A DNA stretch of 64,000 bases from Strongyloides papillosus. Taxonomy: Eukaryota; Nematoda; Chromadorea; Rhabditida; Strongyloididae. The position numbers were made by a program, and so were the translations under genes. Positions within the stretch are counted from its first letter, which is position 1, and the number at the start of each line of letters is the position of its first letter. The DNA lies in NCBI GenBank assembly GCA_005656395.1, contig SRSI01000057.1, positions 111,529 through 175,528 of the forward strand, given 5' to 3'. The notes under the pieces were generated by a model. That model ran no database searches, was not told the DNA's origin, and was given only the letters and a program-made list of their open reading frames with translations. Shown in pieces: positions 55,701 through 64,000 of this stretch.

Positions 55701-58432
55701 CTGAAATCGGTAAACTCTTTTCAATTGAAGAGCTAGATGAAAATACTATTCGTATATCTGGAGAAGAGATAATTCCAGATGATGCTTATTGGGAGAATTC
55801 CCTTCCTAATTATCCGCATCCTCACCCACCTCTAACTAGAGAAAAGTTATTTGACTTGATTGGATGGGAATCATGCGTGTTATCAGAAAAAAGTAAATCC
55901 CAATTAAAAGAGATAATATGGGAGAATAGAGAAGCTTTTTTCGAATATGACGGCATAATCGGGCTATATAATGGCCCAGAACGTCTTAATATAGAGCTAT
56001 CTTCACATTCCTTGCCTCAACGTATCCGGCCAGGCCGCCGATCTAAAGAGGTAGAGGAGGAAATTGATAGACAAGTTCAAGATATGCTAGAAAAAGGTAT
56101 GATTGAAGACAGTAGATCACCATACTTGTCTAGAGTTGTTCTTGTACGCAAGAAAGATTCAAAGTGGCGATTTGTTGTTGATTTTAGAGCTATCAATAAG
56201 TTAATAAAACAACAATCCCACATAATACCACGAATTGATCGTTTAACAGAAGAAGCTAGCGGTCATCGTTTCTACAGTGTATTTGATTTGAAACAAGGGT
56301 TTCACCAAATACCCCTTGATGAAGCTAGTAAACGTATTGCTGCATTCGTGACACACAGAGGAATATACCAGTATAAAGTTATGCCTATGGGCTGGACTGG
56401 TTCACCCGACAAATTCCAAGATATCATGGACAAAGTTCTTAGTGGTATTGACAATTGTTACATATATCTCGATGATATATTGACATGCACAAACGAAGAA
56501 GATGAACATCTGGAAAGGATTCATGATATTCTATCCCGTATTCGCTTATACAACATGAAAATAACCCTTAATAAATGTCAATTCGGTCAAAATTGTGCAC
56601 ATTATTTAGGCTTCGTAATTGATTTCGAAGGAATCTATCCTAATCCAACTAAAGTCAAAACAATATCTGATAAAACTGACCCTAAGAACGAGAAGGAACT
56701 TAAATCCTTCCTAGGTGCCGTCTCTTACTTTCGAAAGCACATTGACAATTTTTCAGCAATAGCTGAACCTTTATATCGTGTCATTAATCATTTTCAATGG
56801 TCAGATGATCAGAAAAAGGCATTTCACAAAATGAAAGACGCACTTATCAATGCTGCTGTTCTGGCACCACCAGACCACACTATTCCATATACCATATTTA
56901 CTGACGCCTCCTTTCAAGGATTAGGTGCAGCACTAACACAGAAGAGTAAACCTATAGCTTTTGCTTCGCGTTCTCTCAAACCGGCAGAAAAGAATTATCC
57001 GATTATTAAACTCGAGGCATTGGGGCTTGTCTATGCTCTCAAACAATTCCGGCCTTATATTTATGGTAAACACACAACGGTGGTTACGGATCATAAGCCT
57101 CTGTTAGCGCTGCTCAAAAACAAGGAGCTGACAGGTATTCTTCAGAGGTACCAAATGGCCATAATGGAATATGATATTACTATAGTCTATGTTAAAGGAT
57201 CCGACAACAATGTTGCCGACTACCTTAGTAGAAACGAATTCAATGCTATCATAGCCAATGAATCTCTATATGAGGATGCCTTCCCTATCATGAAGGACAT
57301 CCGAGATAAACCATTTGAGATATCCCAATTTGCTAAGTTTCTTGACGACCAAGAAAAAGCTATTCTCCAAGACGATGGCATAATGATAACTATTAAAGGA
57401 AAATCTCGCGTTTATGTCCCTCGAGTATTACGGGACGAACTGTTGCGAAGATTTCATGAACACCCCGACATTGGTCAACACTGGGGATATGCTAAACTAG
57501 CTGATAAATTTTGTCTTATATTTTATTGGCCTAAGATGGCTAAGGACATGCAGCGAGTATGGCAAGATTGTGAGGTATGTTGGAGAACCAAACATCAACC
57601 TTCTAATCTTGTTCAAACAAACACACATTCAATTCCTCGACCAGCTGAAGTCTGGGAAACATTGAATGCCGACTATATACAACTTGAAGATAAGCTTCAT
57701 GTTCTTGTTATTATCGACGAATACAGTCGCTTTGCTTATACTGCCATAACTAAAAAACAAGACCAGCACTCCACATTGGTACAACTAATGAAATGTTTCT
57801 CGACTTTCGGTTATCCCAGAACACTTCGTACAGATGGTGGAGCATCTTTTATTGGCAATAAGGTTGAAAAGTACCTTCAGACAATGGATATCAAGCATTA
57901 TATTTCATCACCACATAACCACAAATCGAATGCGTTTGTAGAAAGATTCAATCGTACAATTCGTGAATCACTTCGTGCTCAAACAGAGTTAACTCCAATC
58001 GAAACGGTTTATGCCTTAACCTATGCTTACAACCGTACTAAGCACATGTCCACAGGATATCCACCAAGTTACTTTGTTCTCAACACGGCTGATCGTGTAT
58101 TAAAGGATATTCCTATGCATGGCATCACTAGCGGACTAACGGATGTTCTAAAATACGGTATGGAGAAGTATTCCGATACTCCAAATACAGTTAGTCGTCA
58201 GGGTAAACAATTGCTACCTGGCCACATCGTTATGAAACGAGTAATGCATAAAAAGTTGTCTCATACCTCTCACAAAAATCAAGACCAATTTGACGGTCCT
58301 TACACAGTCATATCTCACGTACATGGAGACACTTTCATCATTCGACGCTGCACCAAGGCAGGTCGCCTAACCGGAAAGGAAGAAAGGGTTACGGCGGACA
58401 GATTGAAAATCGTTCCTGTACACCCATCTTAA
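52787..58432 (+). CDS. Pol of element B in frame after the gag TAG, 1881 codons
   Basis: Continuous with gag except for the TAG; the first ATG is at 53090. Counting from the codon after TAG: basic Asn/Thr-rich tail, 1-95. Hydrophobic signal-like segment, about 100-115 (LILAFLIPFGASA), then a Cys-containing region. Long coiled coil, about 282-572. Protease, D793 (LLDTGAN). RT, with YLDD at 1227-1230. RNase H, with D1373, E1410, D1435 and D1478 intact. Integrase, with H1557 and H1565, C1595 and C1598, and D1629, D1683, E1719 (35 residues between the last two). Most likely made as a Gag-Pol fusion by readthrough. The nearly 800 residues before protease are much more than usual and I cannot assign the N-terminal part. 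Confidence 0.9.
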   Translation, partial: ANTSNGHTSRQLTKHADVRRPNTTYNTNKAPTGGTTNRRGDHKTYPKSKSTTRYSQQSKINNVQASHDDRTDAQSTGKLDGIVYDLSNLVKELKLNTLTICMLILAFLIPFGASAPIGKCKLAPSQYGAYYNQRDFGVDNMVKVHYKQLLPNCKIGSIIENKGIRVKDVFLDNHFDFDKKITTIANPNCHNVKTVRFDNNNNDFVEISDDTVDSSSILKKVHAAISDYEQSCELSNMVAPIKEAPPKVIQNAATEKGKTPASSNTNKAPEATTTLRASTQDKTVVSKIEAELRNCEAKLKSQTKEVEKLKKSERILADDKSKILDDIKTVTTHIEGIPNALTLTIPPISMKEELQSLTTVVQSVIAGERQKAALHEQQISSIRELEDKLLECQNERKKLKKELELKNNELQLLKGDNTKCMSDMKIVQQYVDKTIDEREELNQLRASASSCTKNTNDLQHCLQDTLLLNSEVQLLHKQVDEKSTQTDSLQNEIDELTARITSLNELLELKNSELTTFRTDYMKKTEHLSTIEAMEFDIKALRVELASLKDVREQSRELKIQLHDALQLASSNIVCNTTTSVDQDNVSVNNDIPQVVTNVTCVDAPQSSVPCDGIMEKHEICLNSNINLRVENAQLKGQLHDAVKQTGDVQQHPVPSNPITYYRIRCLDNDPDMYTSFMNWIKLIRDQQFDTAIHEMPNTVASAMTLIATILTKYGFNKAAKMVQDFRSTDAPNNTLFVNEPLLSTHHNDLLLGNPIRVSRNGVVNNIAVEDAPSKLPIIKIQFPSFTMNALLDTGANINVINKTIYDQLPKNIKSNIVSKSSGAQLANNTVMKFLGSTIITLKVNNKVSKIKTHVSDTIPHDMVIGIPGLRAIYGNELTINLVDSNSHEEQFFTVKTIDNITILPMTTRVVHVTPNVKTMHNKVNFLFQSNNHWKGVNHIMTYDQIGPVIDNRYAVIIQNKGYNPVNIPSNTEIGKLFSIEELDENTIRISGEEIIPDDAYWENSLPNYPHPHPPLTREKLFDLIGWESCVLSEKSKSQLKEIIWENREAFFEYDGIIGLYNGPERLNIELSSHSLPQRIRPGRRSKEVEEEIDRQVQDMLEKGMIEDSRSPYLSRVVLVRKKDSKWRFVVDFRAINKLIKQQSHIIPRIDRLTEEASGHRFYSVFDLKQGFHQIPLDEASKRIAAFVTHRGIYQYKVMPMGWTGSPDKFQDIMDKVLSGIDNCYIYLDDILTCTNEEDEHLERIHDILSRIRLYNMKITLNKCQFGQNCAHYLGFVIDFEGIYPNPTKVKTISDKTDPKNEKELKSFLGAVSYFRKHIDNFSAIAEPLYRVINHFQWSDDQKKAFHKMKDALINAAVLAPPDHTIPYTIFTDASFQGLGAALTQKSKPIAFASRSLKPAEKNYPIIKLEALGLVYALKQFRPYIYGKHTTVVTDHKPLLALLKNKELTGILQRYQMAIMEYDITIVYVKGSDNNVADYLSRNEFNAIIANESLYEDAFPIMKDIRDKPFEISQFAKFLDDQEKAILQDDGIMITIKGKSRVYVPRVLRDELLRRFHEHPDIGQHWGYAKLADKFCLIFYWPKMAKDMQRVWQDCEVCWRTKHQPSNLVQTNTHSIPRPAEVWETLNADYIQLEDKLHVLVIIDEYSRFAYTAITKKQDQHSTLVQLMKCFSTFGYPRTLRTDGGASFIGNKVEKYLQTMDIKHYISSPHNHKSNAFVERFNRTIRESLRAQTELTPIETVYALTYAYNRTKHMSTGYPPSYFVLNTADRVLKDIPMHGITSGLTDVLKYGMEKYSDTPNTVSRQGKQLLPGHIVMKRVMHKKLSHTSHKNQDQFDGPYTVISHVHGDTFIIRRCTKAGRLTGKEERVTADRLKIVPVHPS

Positions 58433-58468
58433 GACGAGTACTCAAACAATTATAATGATTAACAAAGT

Positions 58469-58474
58469 TTTATT
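58469..58474 (-). terminator. Polyadenylation signal for the antisense ORF
   Basis: AATAAA on the minus strand, 54 bp after the antisense stop codon. Confidence 0.45.
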
Positions 58475-58527
58475 CTACTATATATACGCTACAATATAAG
58501 CATAAAATGAAATAATAAAACTGGAAA

Positions 58528-58953
58528 CTAGACATCTTGTGTATGTCTTATTCTGGATACACCAGAATTGTCTCCGAAACACAGAAAGTCCTCCTTTGTC
58601 TTGAAATACAGACTAGCTGGTCCACCAATAACATTTGGTCCACATTTGACACTATATGGCTTCTGCCAGCCTCGTATCTTTCCCAAGTTACATTGACATA
58701 TACGGGTGCAACATATTATTATCCTTATGCTACCAAGGAGTTGTACGTTTCTCATGTTTCCTCTATCACTTTGATGACCGTCTGAACCATCAAGAAGGTC
58801 ACTATCATCATCTCCATCAGTTAGATGTTCGTATGATTCTTCAAAGTTATCGCTGATATCTCCTACATCATTGCGATGTTCGACTGATTCATCAATAGTA
58901 TCACTGATAATACCTTCCCCACGTCCTTGATCGTCGGATTCAATATTGTCCAT
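58528..58953 (-). CDS. Antisense ORF of element B, 141 aa
   Basis: ATG at 58953, opposite to gag-pol and downstream of pol. The N-terminal half is very acidic with imperfect repeats (DGDDDSDLLDGSDGHQSDRG). The C-terminal half is hydrophobic and Cys-rich (IIICCTRICQCNLGKIRGW, VKCGPNVIGG, FLCFGD). It has its own TATAAATA (59093-59100) and TATAAAAG (59119-59126) upstream and an AATAAA downstream, all in the correct order on the minus strand. No family is recognised. Antisense ORFs in this position are known in some plant Ty3/gypsy (Tat/Ogre-type) elements, but homology is not implied. It could regulate the element, or be a captured gene. Confidence 0.55.
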   Translation of the reverse strand: MDNIESDDQGRGEGIISDTIDESVEHRNDVGDISDNFEESYEHLTDGDDDSDLLDGSDGHQSDRGNMRNVQLLGSIRIIICCTRICQCNLGKIRGWQKPYSVKCGPNVIGGPASLYFKTKEDFLCFGDNSGVSRIRHTQDV

Positions 58954-59092
58954 TACTACAGTTTCACAGGAAATTAGCTAAAATAATGAAATTATTATTA
59001 TTTAATAACAGATAATGTAGACGAATTAATTGTTACGTTAATATATAATCACAATGTGCACGCTACATAGCACCAATTTTTTGATGATGGCA

Positions 59093-59126
59093 TATTTATA
59101 TACACATCGCTTGATATACTTTTATA
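59093..59126 (-). promoter_or_regulatory. Antisense TATA boxes in element B
   Basis: TATAAATA and TATAAAAG on the minus strand, about 140-170 bp before the antisense ATG. Confidence 0.45.
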
Positions 59127-59289
59127 CGACTAAACCACAGATGTTTAGTCTGAAAAGGGGACAGACTGATAATGAAAAGTTTCATTAATCACTTAACAAT
59201 TGCAACAAAAAGTACATAGTACTAACTATATTTCATTTGATCAAATAATAGCTGGACACAACCGACATAATCTCTAAAAATACGTTTAA

Positions 59290-59760
59290 CAATTTCAAAT
59301 ATCACGTCAAATTCAACAACAAGAGAATCATCAGCAACAACAAATCCAACAATAGCTTCAACAAATTCAACAACAACAACAACTCCAGCAACTGCGACAA
59401 CAACGTCAAAATCAACTACTAGTATCTAAAATTCAACTACAAGAGACTATACAAAAATTACATGAAGAACAAAAATTGCAAGAAAAACTTATTCTACAAC
59501 AGAAAATAATTGAACCAAGGACTATTGGAAAAATTGTTAGTTGAGGAGGATAATCTTTTATCTGAACAACAAAAATTTATCCTAGATCAAAATAAAGTTA
59601 TAGAACAACAATCTGATACTCCAACAACAATTTTGTACATACCATAACAAGGATCTGTTCAAACAATTAGCAATGTTTCAGCAAATATTTCTCATCAAAA
59701 CATTCCTAGTTTTCAAATTAATTCAACACTGTTTAATGACTAGCTTTTTCATACCATGAA
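59290..59760 (+). pseudogene. Broken Gln-rich coiled-coil ORF in element B
   Basis: On the plus strand CAA-rich sequence encodes Gln-rich helical segments (for example QLQETIQKLHEEQKLQEKL, then in another frame LLVEEDNLLSEQQKFIL). It is interrupted by a TAG near 59360, a one-base frame change near 59515 and a TAA near 59647. It occupies the place of a third ORF between pol and the 3' LTR. Identity unknown; it may be a decayed accessory protein. Confidence 0.5.
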
Positions 59761-59827
59761 CTTTTGACTATCAATTCAAAAAGAAAAAAAACCTAGTTTA
59801 CTTAATCCCTACCTGTATAAAACAGGC

Positions 59828-59838
59828 AGAAAAGGGGA
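59828..59838 (+). promoter_or_regulatory. Polypurine tract of element B
   Basis: AGAAAAGGGGA immediately before the TG of the 3' LTR; its last seven bases match those of element A's tract. Confidence 0.8.
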
Positions 59839-59978
59839 TGTAGGGTGGGACAACCCACCCTTTATAAAATAATATAAAAGAAAGATATACTTATAATATA
59901 CACATTATTGTTAATCAGAGAGCTTTTAAAATAAATTTAATATATATATTCCATCTACCTTTTATCAAACAGATTACA
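59839..59978 (+). repeat. 3' LTR of element B
   Basis: Identical to 50762-50901. Confidence 0.92.
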
Positions 59979-59982
59979 TAGT
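59979..59982. repeat. Target-site duplication of element B, right
   Basis: TAGT, matching 50758-50761. Confidence 0.7.
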
Positions 59983-60411
59983 TAACTTCGTTTTTACAAA
60001 AAAATGATGACAATGATGGTAGAAAGATTACGAAACAACAAGAAAAGTCATATAAACATAGTTGTTTATCAAATCATCTATTGACGATCTTTATAATTTT
60101 AGAATCACATATTAAATTTAGAAATGTAAAGCTGACAGAAAAAAAAATTTAAAGATAATTTTAAATAAATATAACATTCATAATTGTTCATGTTAACAGT
60201 TAGATTTAAAGACCAATAAAATGAATTTTCCTGCAACATATCTTCTTATTTACATATAAAATTGACATAAATAATAAAAAATAGCTATTTTAAGAAAACG
60301 TGCACAACTAACTTCTTATAATAAATTTATTTTAATTTTTTTAAATATAATTTTTGTTTATATTAGATAATTATGAAATGTAGTTATTTAAAAAATATTA
60401 AAACAGGCTAG
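59983..60411. other. Non-coding AT-rich stretch
   Basis: No gene seen. Confidence 0.5.
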
Positions 60412-60895
60412 TTAATATTTTTTACCGCATATCTTTTTTTGATGACGCGTATTAGTCAATTCAAATGCACCAATATTAAAATATTTATGAACCATTAGAC
60501 CTTTAAATATGTATTTTGCTGGAACTCGTACGACTATACTTTTAACGCATTTATAACCTCTTTCATAACATTTGTGAAGAATTTCCAAATAAACATCTAA
60601 CATTTATGTATAAATTTAAAAAATTAATTAACTCACGTATAAGACAAGAATTTTTTGCATGTCCTATAACAACAAATTGACCATTTTTTTTAGGAAATAC
60701 GCTTGCTATAACTCTTGATCTGTTAATTCTGTTGCTATTTGTAAGTCGAAGTTTAGCATTTCTATACGGAACTCCATGACATAAAATTAACCCATGCACA
60801 CCAACAGCTTGATTTTTTCTTATATTTCGACCTTCAATACTATTTTGAACAAAAATCGATAGAAGTAAAAGAATTATTTTAAAATTCAAAATCAT
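60412..60895 (-). CDS. Transthyretin-like (TTL) secreted protein, copy 1, 147 aa
   Basis: Exon 1 is 60895-60637, exon 2 is 60596-60412; the 40-bp intron has donor GTGAGT and acceptor TTAG. The ATG at 60895 lies 37 bp after TATAAATA, while an upstream frame extension would need TTG. A signal peptide (IILLLLSIFVQNS) leads into the TTL domain: GVHGLILCHGVPYRNAKLRL, then KKNGQFVVIGH, and in exon 2 YLEILHKC, YKCVKSIVVRVP and YFNIGAFEL. The Cys pairs and the CxGxP-type motif match the nematode TTL family. Expected to be secreted. TTL proteins are abundant nematode excretory proteins and one (C. elegans TTR-52) bridges dying cells; the role of this one is not known. A paralogue lies 2.7 kb away in the same orientation. 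Confidence 0.88.
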
Positions 60896-60931
60896 AATGC
60901 GTTGATAAATATAGGAACACAAAAAACATTT

Positions 60932-60939
60932 TATTTATA
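60932..60939 (-). promoter_or_regulatory. TATA box of TTL copy 1
   Basis: TATAAATA on the minus strand, 37 bp before the ATG. Confidence 0.6.
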
Positions 60940-61498
60940 GTAATTTTAACAGATAAAATTAAACACAAAAGTAACTGTTTGCTTTGCTATTAAAAATGGA
61001 ATTATTGATCAAAAAAAATATAAATATAACAATTAAAGTTAAAAATACATAAATTTAGTATAAAAAAATCTACAAATTATATAATATTTTGAAATATCAA
61101 AATTTAATATTTTAAAGAATTATTTTTAAATTTTTAGTAATCATTTTCTTTAGTTTTATAAATAACAACTTTTGGTAAGATAAAATATTAGAAATATTAC
61201 TGAGTAAGACCTAATTTGATGAATGCTCACACAACAACTGAAATATTATATAAAACAAATTAAAGTAAATATTTTAATATTAATAAGAAAAAAGAACACA
61301 ATAAAATTACAATATCTACGAAATGTAACTCACCTATTCACATAATACATTAATTGGTGAATAGATAATTTATCTGTAAACTGTTTTACACTTATTTCTT
61401 TAAAAAAATTAGCTTATAAGGATTAGTTATTTTATTATAATAAGAAAGGATCGCCATGGTGAAACAATGAGTGAATAATACTATTTTTTATTTTTATA
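60940..61498. other. Non-coding AT-rich stretch
   Basis: No gene seen. Confidence 0.5.
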
Positions 61499-62362
61499 CG
61501 TGGTCTGTCCCAAAAGTAATGAGAATGGGTTCATTAAAAACTCTATAGACATCGAATTTAAAAGATGAAGATACTGTTTTGTAGAGAAAATTCTCTTCTA
61601 CAAAATGGTATATATCCTATTTAAATCCGAGCAATAGAAAATTTTTTATGTTAAAAAAAGTGAACCCATGTTTTGTAGCCTTGTCACGCTCAAAAATATC
61701 ATATTTTTAGATGGCAAAAATTTTTAAAAAATAAAAACAAGACGTCAAAGGCAAAAGTCTACAAGCCAATTATTGATTATACATTGAGTCACTCATCATT
61801 GCCCGTTGAAGAGTTTTAATGCTCAGCAATTATTCTCACTTTACCTGTTGCCCTCTATAACCACAATTTACAATGTGTAACTTTTTTCTACTCTTCAAAA
61901 TTAAAAACTATCTAAAATTAAATTACTTTGGGAATTTAGAAAGTGTACGATTATTTTCGACGAGTGCTCTAAAAAGTCGTATACATGAAGAATTTGGACT
62001 GATCACAAATTTTTTCTTCTATATTTTGTTTTCAAATTTTATAAGTTTCTGTAACATTTTTTTCATGTTTTGTACAAAATTCAAATGTTCAACGTTGTTT
62101 GACGCTTTTTTGCATGTTTATTGTTAAAGAAATTAAAAAATTTTTAGTTTGTGAGGATTATGGTTTTTTTGCCGTGACGAAAGTACAAAACATGAGTCTA
62201 CTTTTTATAACATAAAAAATTTTGTAGTGATTGGATTTAAATAGAATATATACCATTTTATAGAGGAGAATTTTCTCTACAAAACGGTATCCTTACCTTT
62301 TTAATCCGATGTTTGTTAGGGTCGTAATGAATTCATTCTCATTACTTTTGGAACAGACTATG
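61499..62362. mobile_element. Tc1/mariner-like element with about 140-bp inverted ends, 864 bp
   Basis: Ends CGTGGTCTGTCCCAAAAGTA and, inverted, CATAGTCTGTTCCAAAAGTA are flanked by TA (61497-61498, 62363-62364). Inverted similarity continues inward about 140 bp and includes a nested hairpin around GTAGAGAAAATTCTCTTCTAC. No intact transposase. A fragment of the same family lies at 12323-12520. Confidence 0.75.
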
Positions 62363-62364
62363 TA

Positions 62365-63150
62365 TAAACCCTTTCCATTTGGAATATTGTTTTTTTTTCT
62401 ATATATTGAGATACTCTTAACTATGAATCTTCTAATAGATTATAGAAAAAAATTGTGCTATTAAATGACTCCAATATTAATAAAACAGTATCGTATACAA
62501 AAAAGTATGTGAAATTTTTTCAATTAAATGTACAGAAAAAATTGCTCTAACATTTAATTACTATTACTTTCTTTAAAGTTAAGATTCAATAATGATCTTT
62601 AAATATGTTGTAGGAAGCAAGTAAGGCTATCGAATGGATATAATATCATAAAATTTTGTTAAGTAGAAAAAAAAGTTACTAAATATTTTGAACAAATATG
62701 ATGCATATATCTTGTCCAACCTGCATATTCTTTATTTTTTTTGTTATTGTATATCTCAAGCTTCCATTAGCTTAAGATATACAATTATTAGTTGATCGTA
62801 ATTAAATTTTTTTAGATGAACAAACTACTGAAACAATTAGTCATCAAATTGAAAATAACAAAAGACTTTGAAAAAAACAATGATTACTACAAAAAAAATT
62901 ACTTTAAATATTCTTTTATTGTTAATTTTAATTGTATTTTTAGAGTATTTACCACAAAAGTAATATTTTCTAGTATATTTTTTAAAAGAACTTTAAAGAA
63001 GATGAGCTTAAAAACTAAAAAGTGGTCTTAAGAAAACATTCCCAACTGATTTTTTTGTGGTAAATATATTTTGATTTTCACAACGTGTGCTTTATTTGTA
63101 GATAAGAATATGTGAAACATATATTGTTTAAAAATATTTTAATAGTCTTC
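62365..63150. other. Non-coding AT-rich stretch
   Basis: A 71-codon frame at 62816 is Lys/Phe-rich without signals; no gene supported. Confidence 0.45.
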
Positions 63151-63624
63151 TTAATATAGCTTATTACATATTTTGCTTTGATAACTTTTTTTAGCCAAAT
63201 CTATAGTACCAACACTATAATAATCTCTAATAATCGGTCCTCTAAATATATAATATGTTGGAACCCGTATACTTATTTTTTTAAAGCATTTATTTTTCGA
63301 ATTACATTTATGATAAATTTCCAAAAATGGACCTATAAATTAATTATAAGTTCGTCAATACAATTACTTACGTATTGTAAAATAACCTTTCGTATGTCCT
63401 CTAACATAAAAATTACCATTTTTTTTTGGAGCTATACTGTCCATAACATCTGAATTTCTGAATGAAAGATGATTCACAAGCTTAATTCGAGCATCATTAT
63501 ATTGTTTCCCATTACATAAAATTGTTCCAAATGCACCGAGCACTTGAATTCTAGTTGAACTTCGCCGTTCAATACTAATTTTAATAAAAATTATTAATAG
63601 AAATATAATTGTTTTAAAATTCAT
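63151..63624 (-). CDS. Transthyretin-like (TTL) secreted protein, copy 2, 144 aa
   Basis: Exon 1 is 63624-63372, exon 2 is 63332-63151; the 39-bp intron has donor GTAAGT and acceptor TATAG, at the same codon position and phase as in copy 1. Signal peptide (TIIFLLIIFIKIS), then the TTL domain: LGAFGTILCNGKQYNDARIK, PKKNGNFYVRGH, and in exon 2 FLEIYHKCNSKNKCFKKI, RVPTYY and YYSVGTIDLA. The four-Cys pattern and the C-x-G motif are kept. A clear paralogue of copy 1 in the same orientation, so a tandem duplication later interrupted by the element at 61499-62362. Confidence 0.88.
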
Positions 63625-63670
63625 TTTTCATAAATTAGTATCACAATATAAAAATATTCAGAACATAAAA

Positions 63671-63678
63671 TATTTATA
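63671..63678 (-). promoter_or_regulatory. TATA box of TTL copy 2
   Basis: TATAAATA on the minus strand, 46 bp before the ATG. Confidence 0.6.
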
Positions 63679-64000
63679 GCAAGTTTAAACATTTAAAACA
63701 AACACAAAAAAGAAATATTTGTTTTAAAAATACTTTTTAAACTATCTATTAAATAAAAAAAATTAAATCCAAAAATAAATGAATTAAAATAAACTATTTA
63801 CTATATGCAAAAATCAGAATTTGATACTTTAAAATTTTTTTAATAACTGTGGTAATATCTAATATGTAATGTGACAAATCAATAACTTTGATTAACAAAA
63901 GACATAAAAATTTTGATTTTGCACTAATTAAATAGAAATTAATTATTATCAAGTTATTTAATGATACCGTTTTGTTATTTGTCTGTTTAATTGTTGATAA
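63679..64000. other. Non-coding AT-rich stretch
   Basis: Nothing seen before the window ends. Confidence 0.5.

Larger units (their letters stand above)
50762..59978 (+). mobile_element. Element B: intact Ty3/gypsy-type LTR retrotransposon, 9217 bp
   Basis: Two identical 140-bp LTRs (TG...CA), 4-bp target duplication TAGT, primer-binding site and purine tract at the expected places. Sense ORFs give gag and pol in one frame split by a TAG. An antisense ORF and a decayed Gln-rich frame fill the 1.4 kb between pol and the 3' LTR. The interior is visibly richer in G+C than the host DNA. Pol domains are complete, so the insertion is young and may be capable of movement if the TAG is read through. 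Confidence 0.93.

Overview
This window is extremely AT-rich, has introns of only 39-47 bp, TATA boxes 35-60 bp upstream of ATGs, two transthyretin-like (TTL) secreted proteins and a seven-transmembrane chemoreceptor. Together these point to a nematode genome, most plausibly a Strongyloides-type clade; the genus is an inference. No tRNA, rRNA or CRISPR was recognised.

Layout. 1-1245: decayed Ty3/gypsy pol fragment. 1.4-5.0 kb: sparse small hypothetical genes, including one well-framed small secreted protein (4721-4981). 6684-11224: an intact, recently inserted LTR retrotransposon (element A) with 143-bp identical LTRs, a 5-bp target duplication and one 1420-aa gag-pol ORF. Its usual RNase H domain has lost its catalytic residues and a complete second RNase H sits after the integrase. 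11.4-17.4 kb: nested, mostly dead DNA transposons. 17.9-18.9 kb: two-exon chemoreceptor gene. 19730-21397: hAT-like non-autonomous element carrying a dimeric satellite.

21408-48232: a giant inverted repeat. Two ~11.2-kb arms flank a ~1.07-kb spacer. Each arm carries the same gene set: two paralogous genes for secreted Lys/Pro-repeat plus poly-Glu proteins (themselves an inner, older inverted pair), a one-TM protein, a mariner remnant and a chymotrypsin-fold protein in which all three catalytic residues are replaced. The left arm alone has a 3.2-kb foldback element, and the right arm preserves its empty site.

48.5-49.8 kb: Tc5/pogo-type transposase remnant. 50762-59978: a second intact LTR retrotransposon (element B) with 140-bp identical LTRs and a 4-bp target duplication. 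Its gag and pol lie in one frame split by a single TAG. It also has a long non-canonical region (hydrophobic segment plus coiled coil) between gag and protease, and an antisense ORF with its own TATA and AATAAA signals. 60.4-63.6 kb: two tandem two-exon TTL genes flanking a mariner/Tc1-like element.

The two retrotransposons look young (identical LTRs), while the DNA transposons are mostly old. The palindrome genes are probably secreted products whose copy number and tandem repeats are evolving quickly. All calls rest on reading the sequence; no database search was run.
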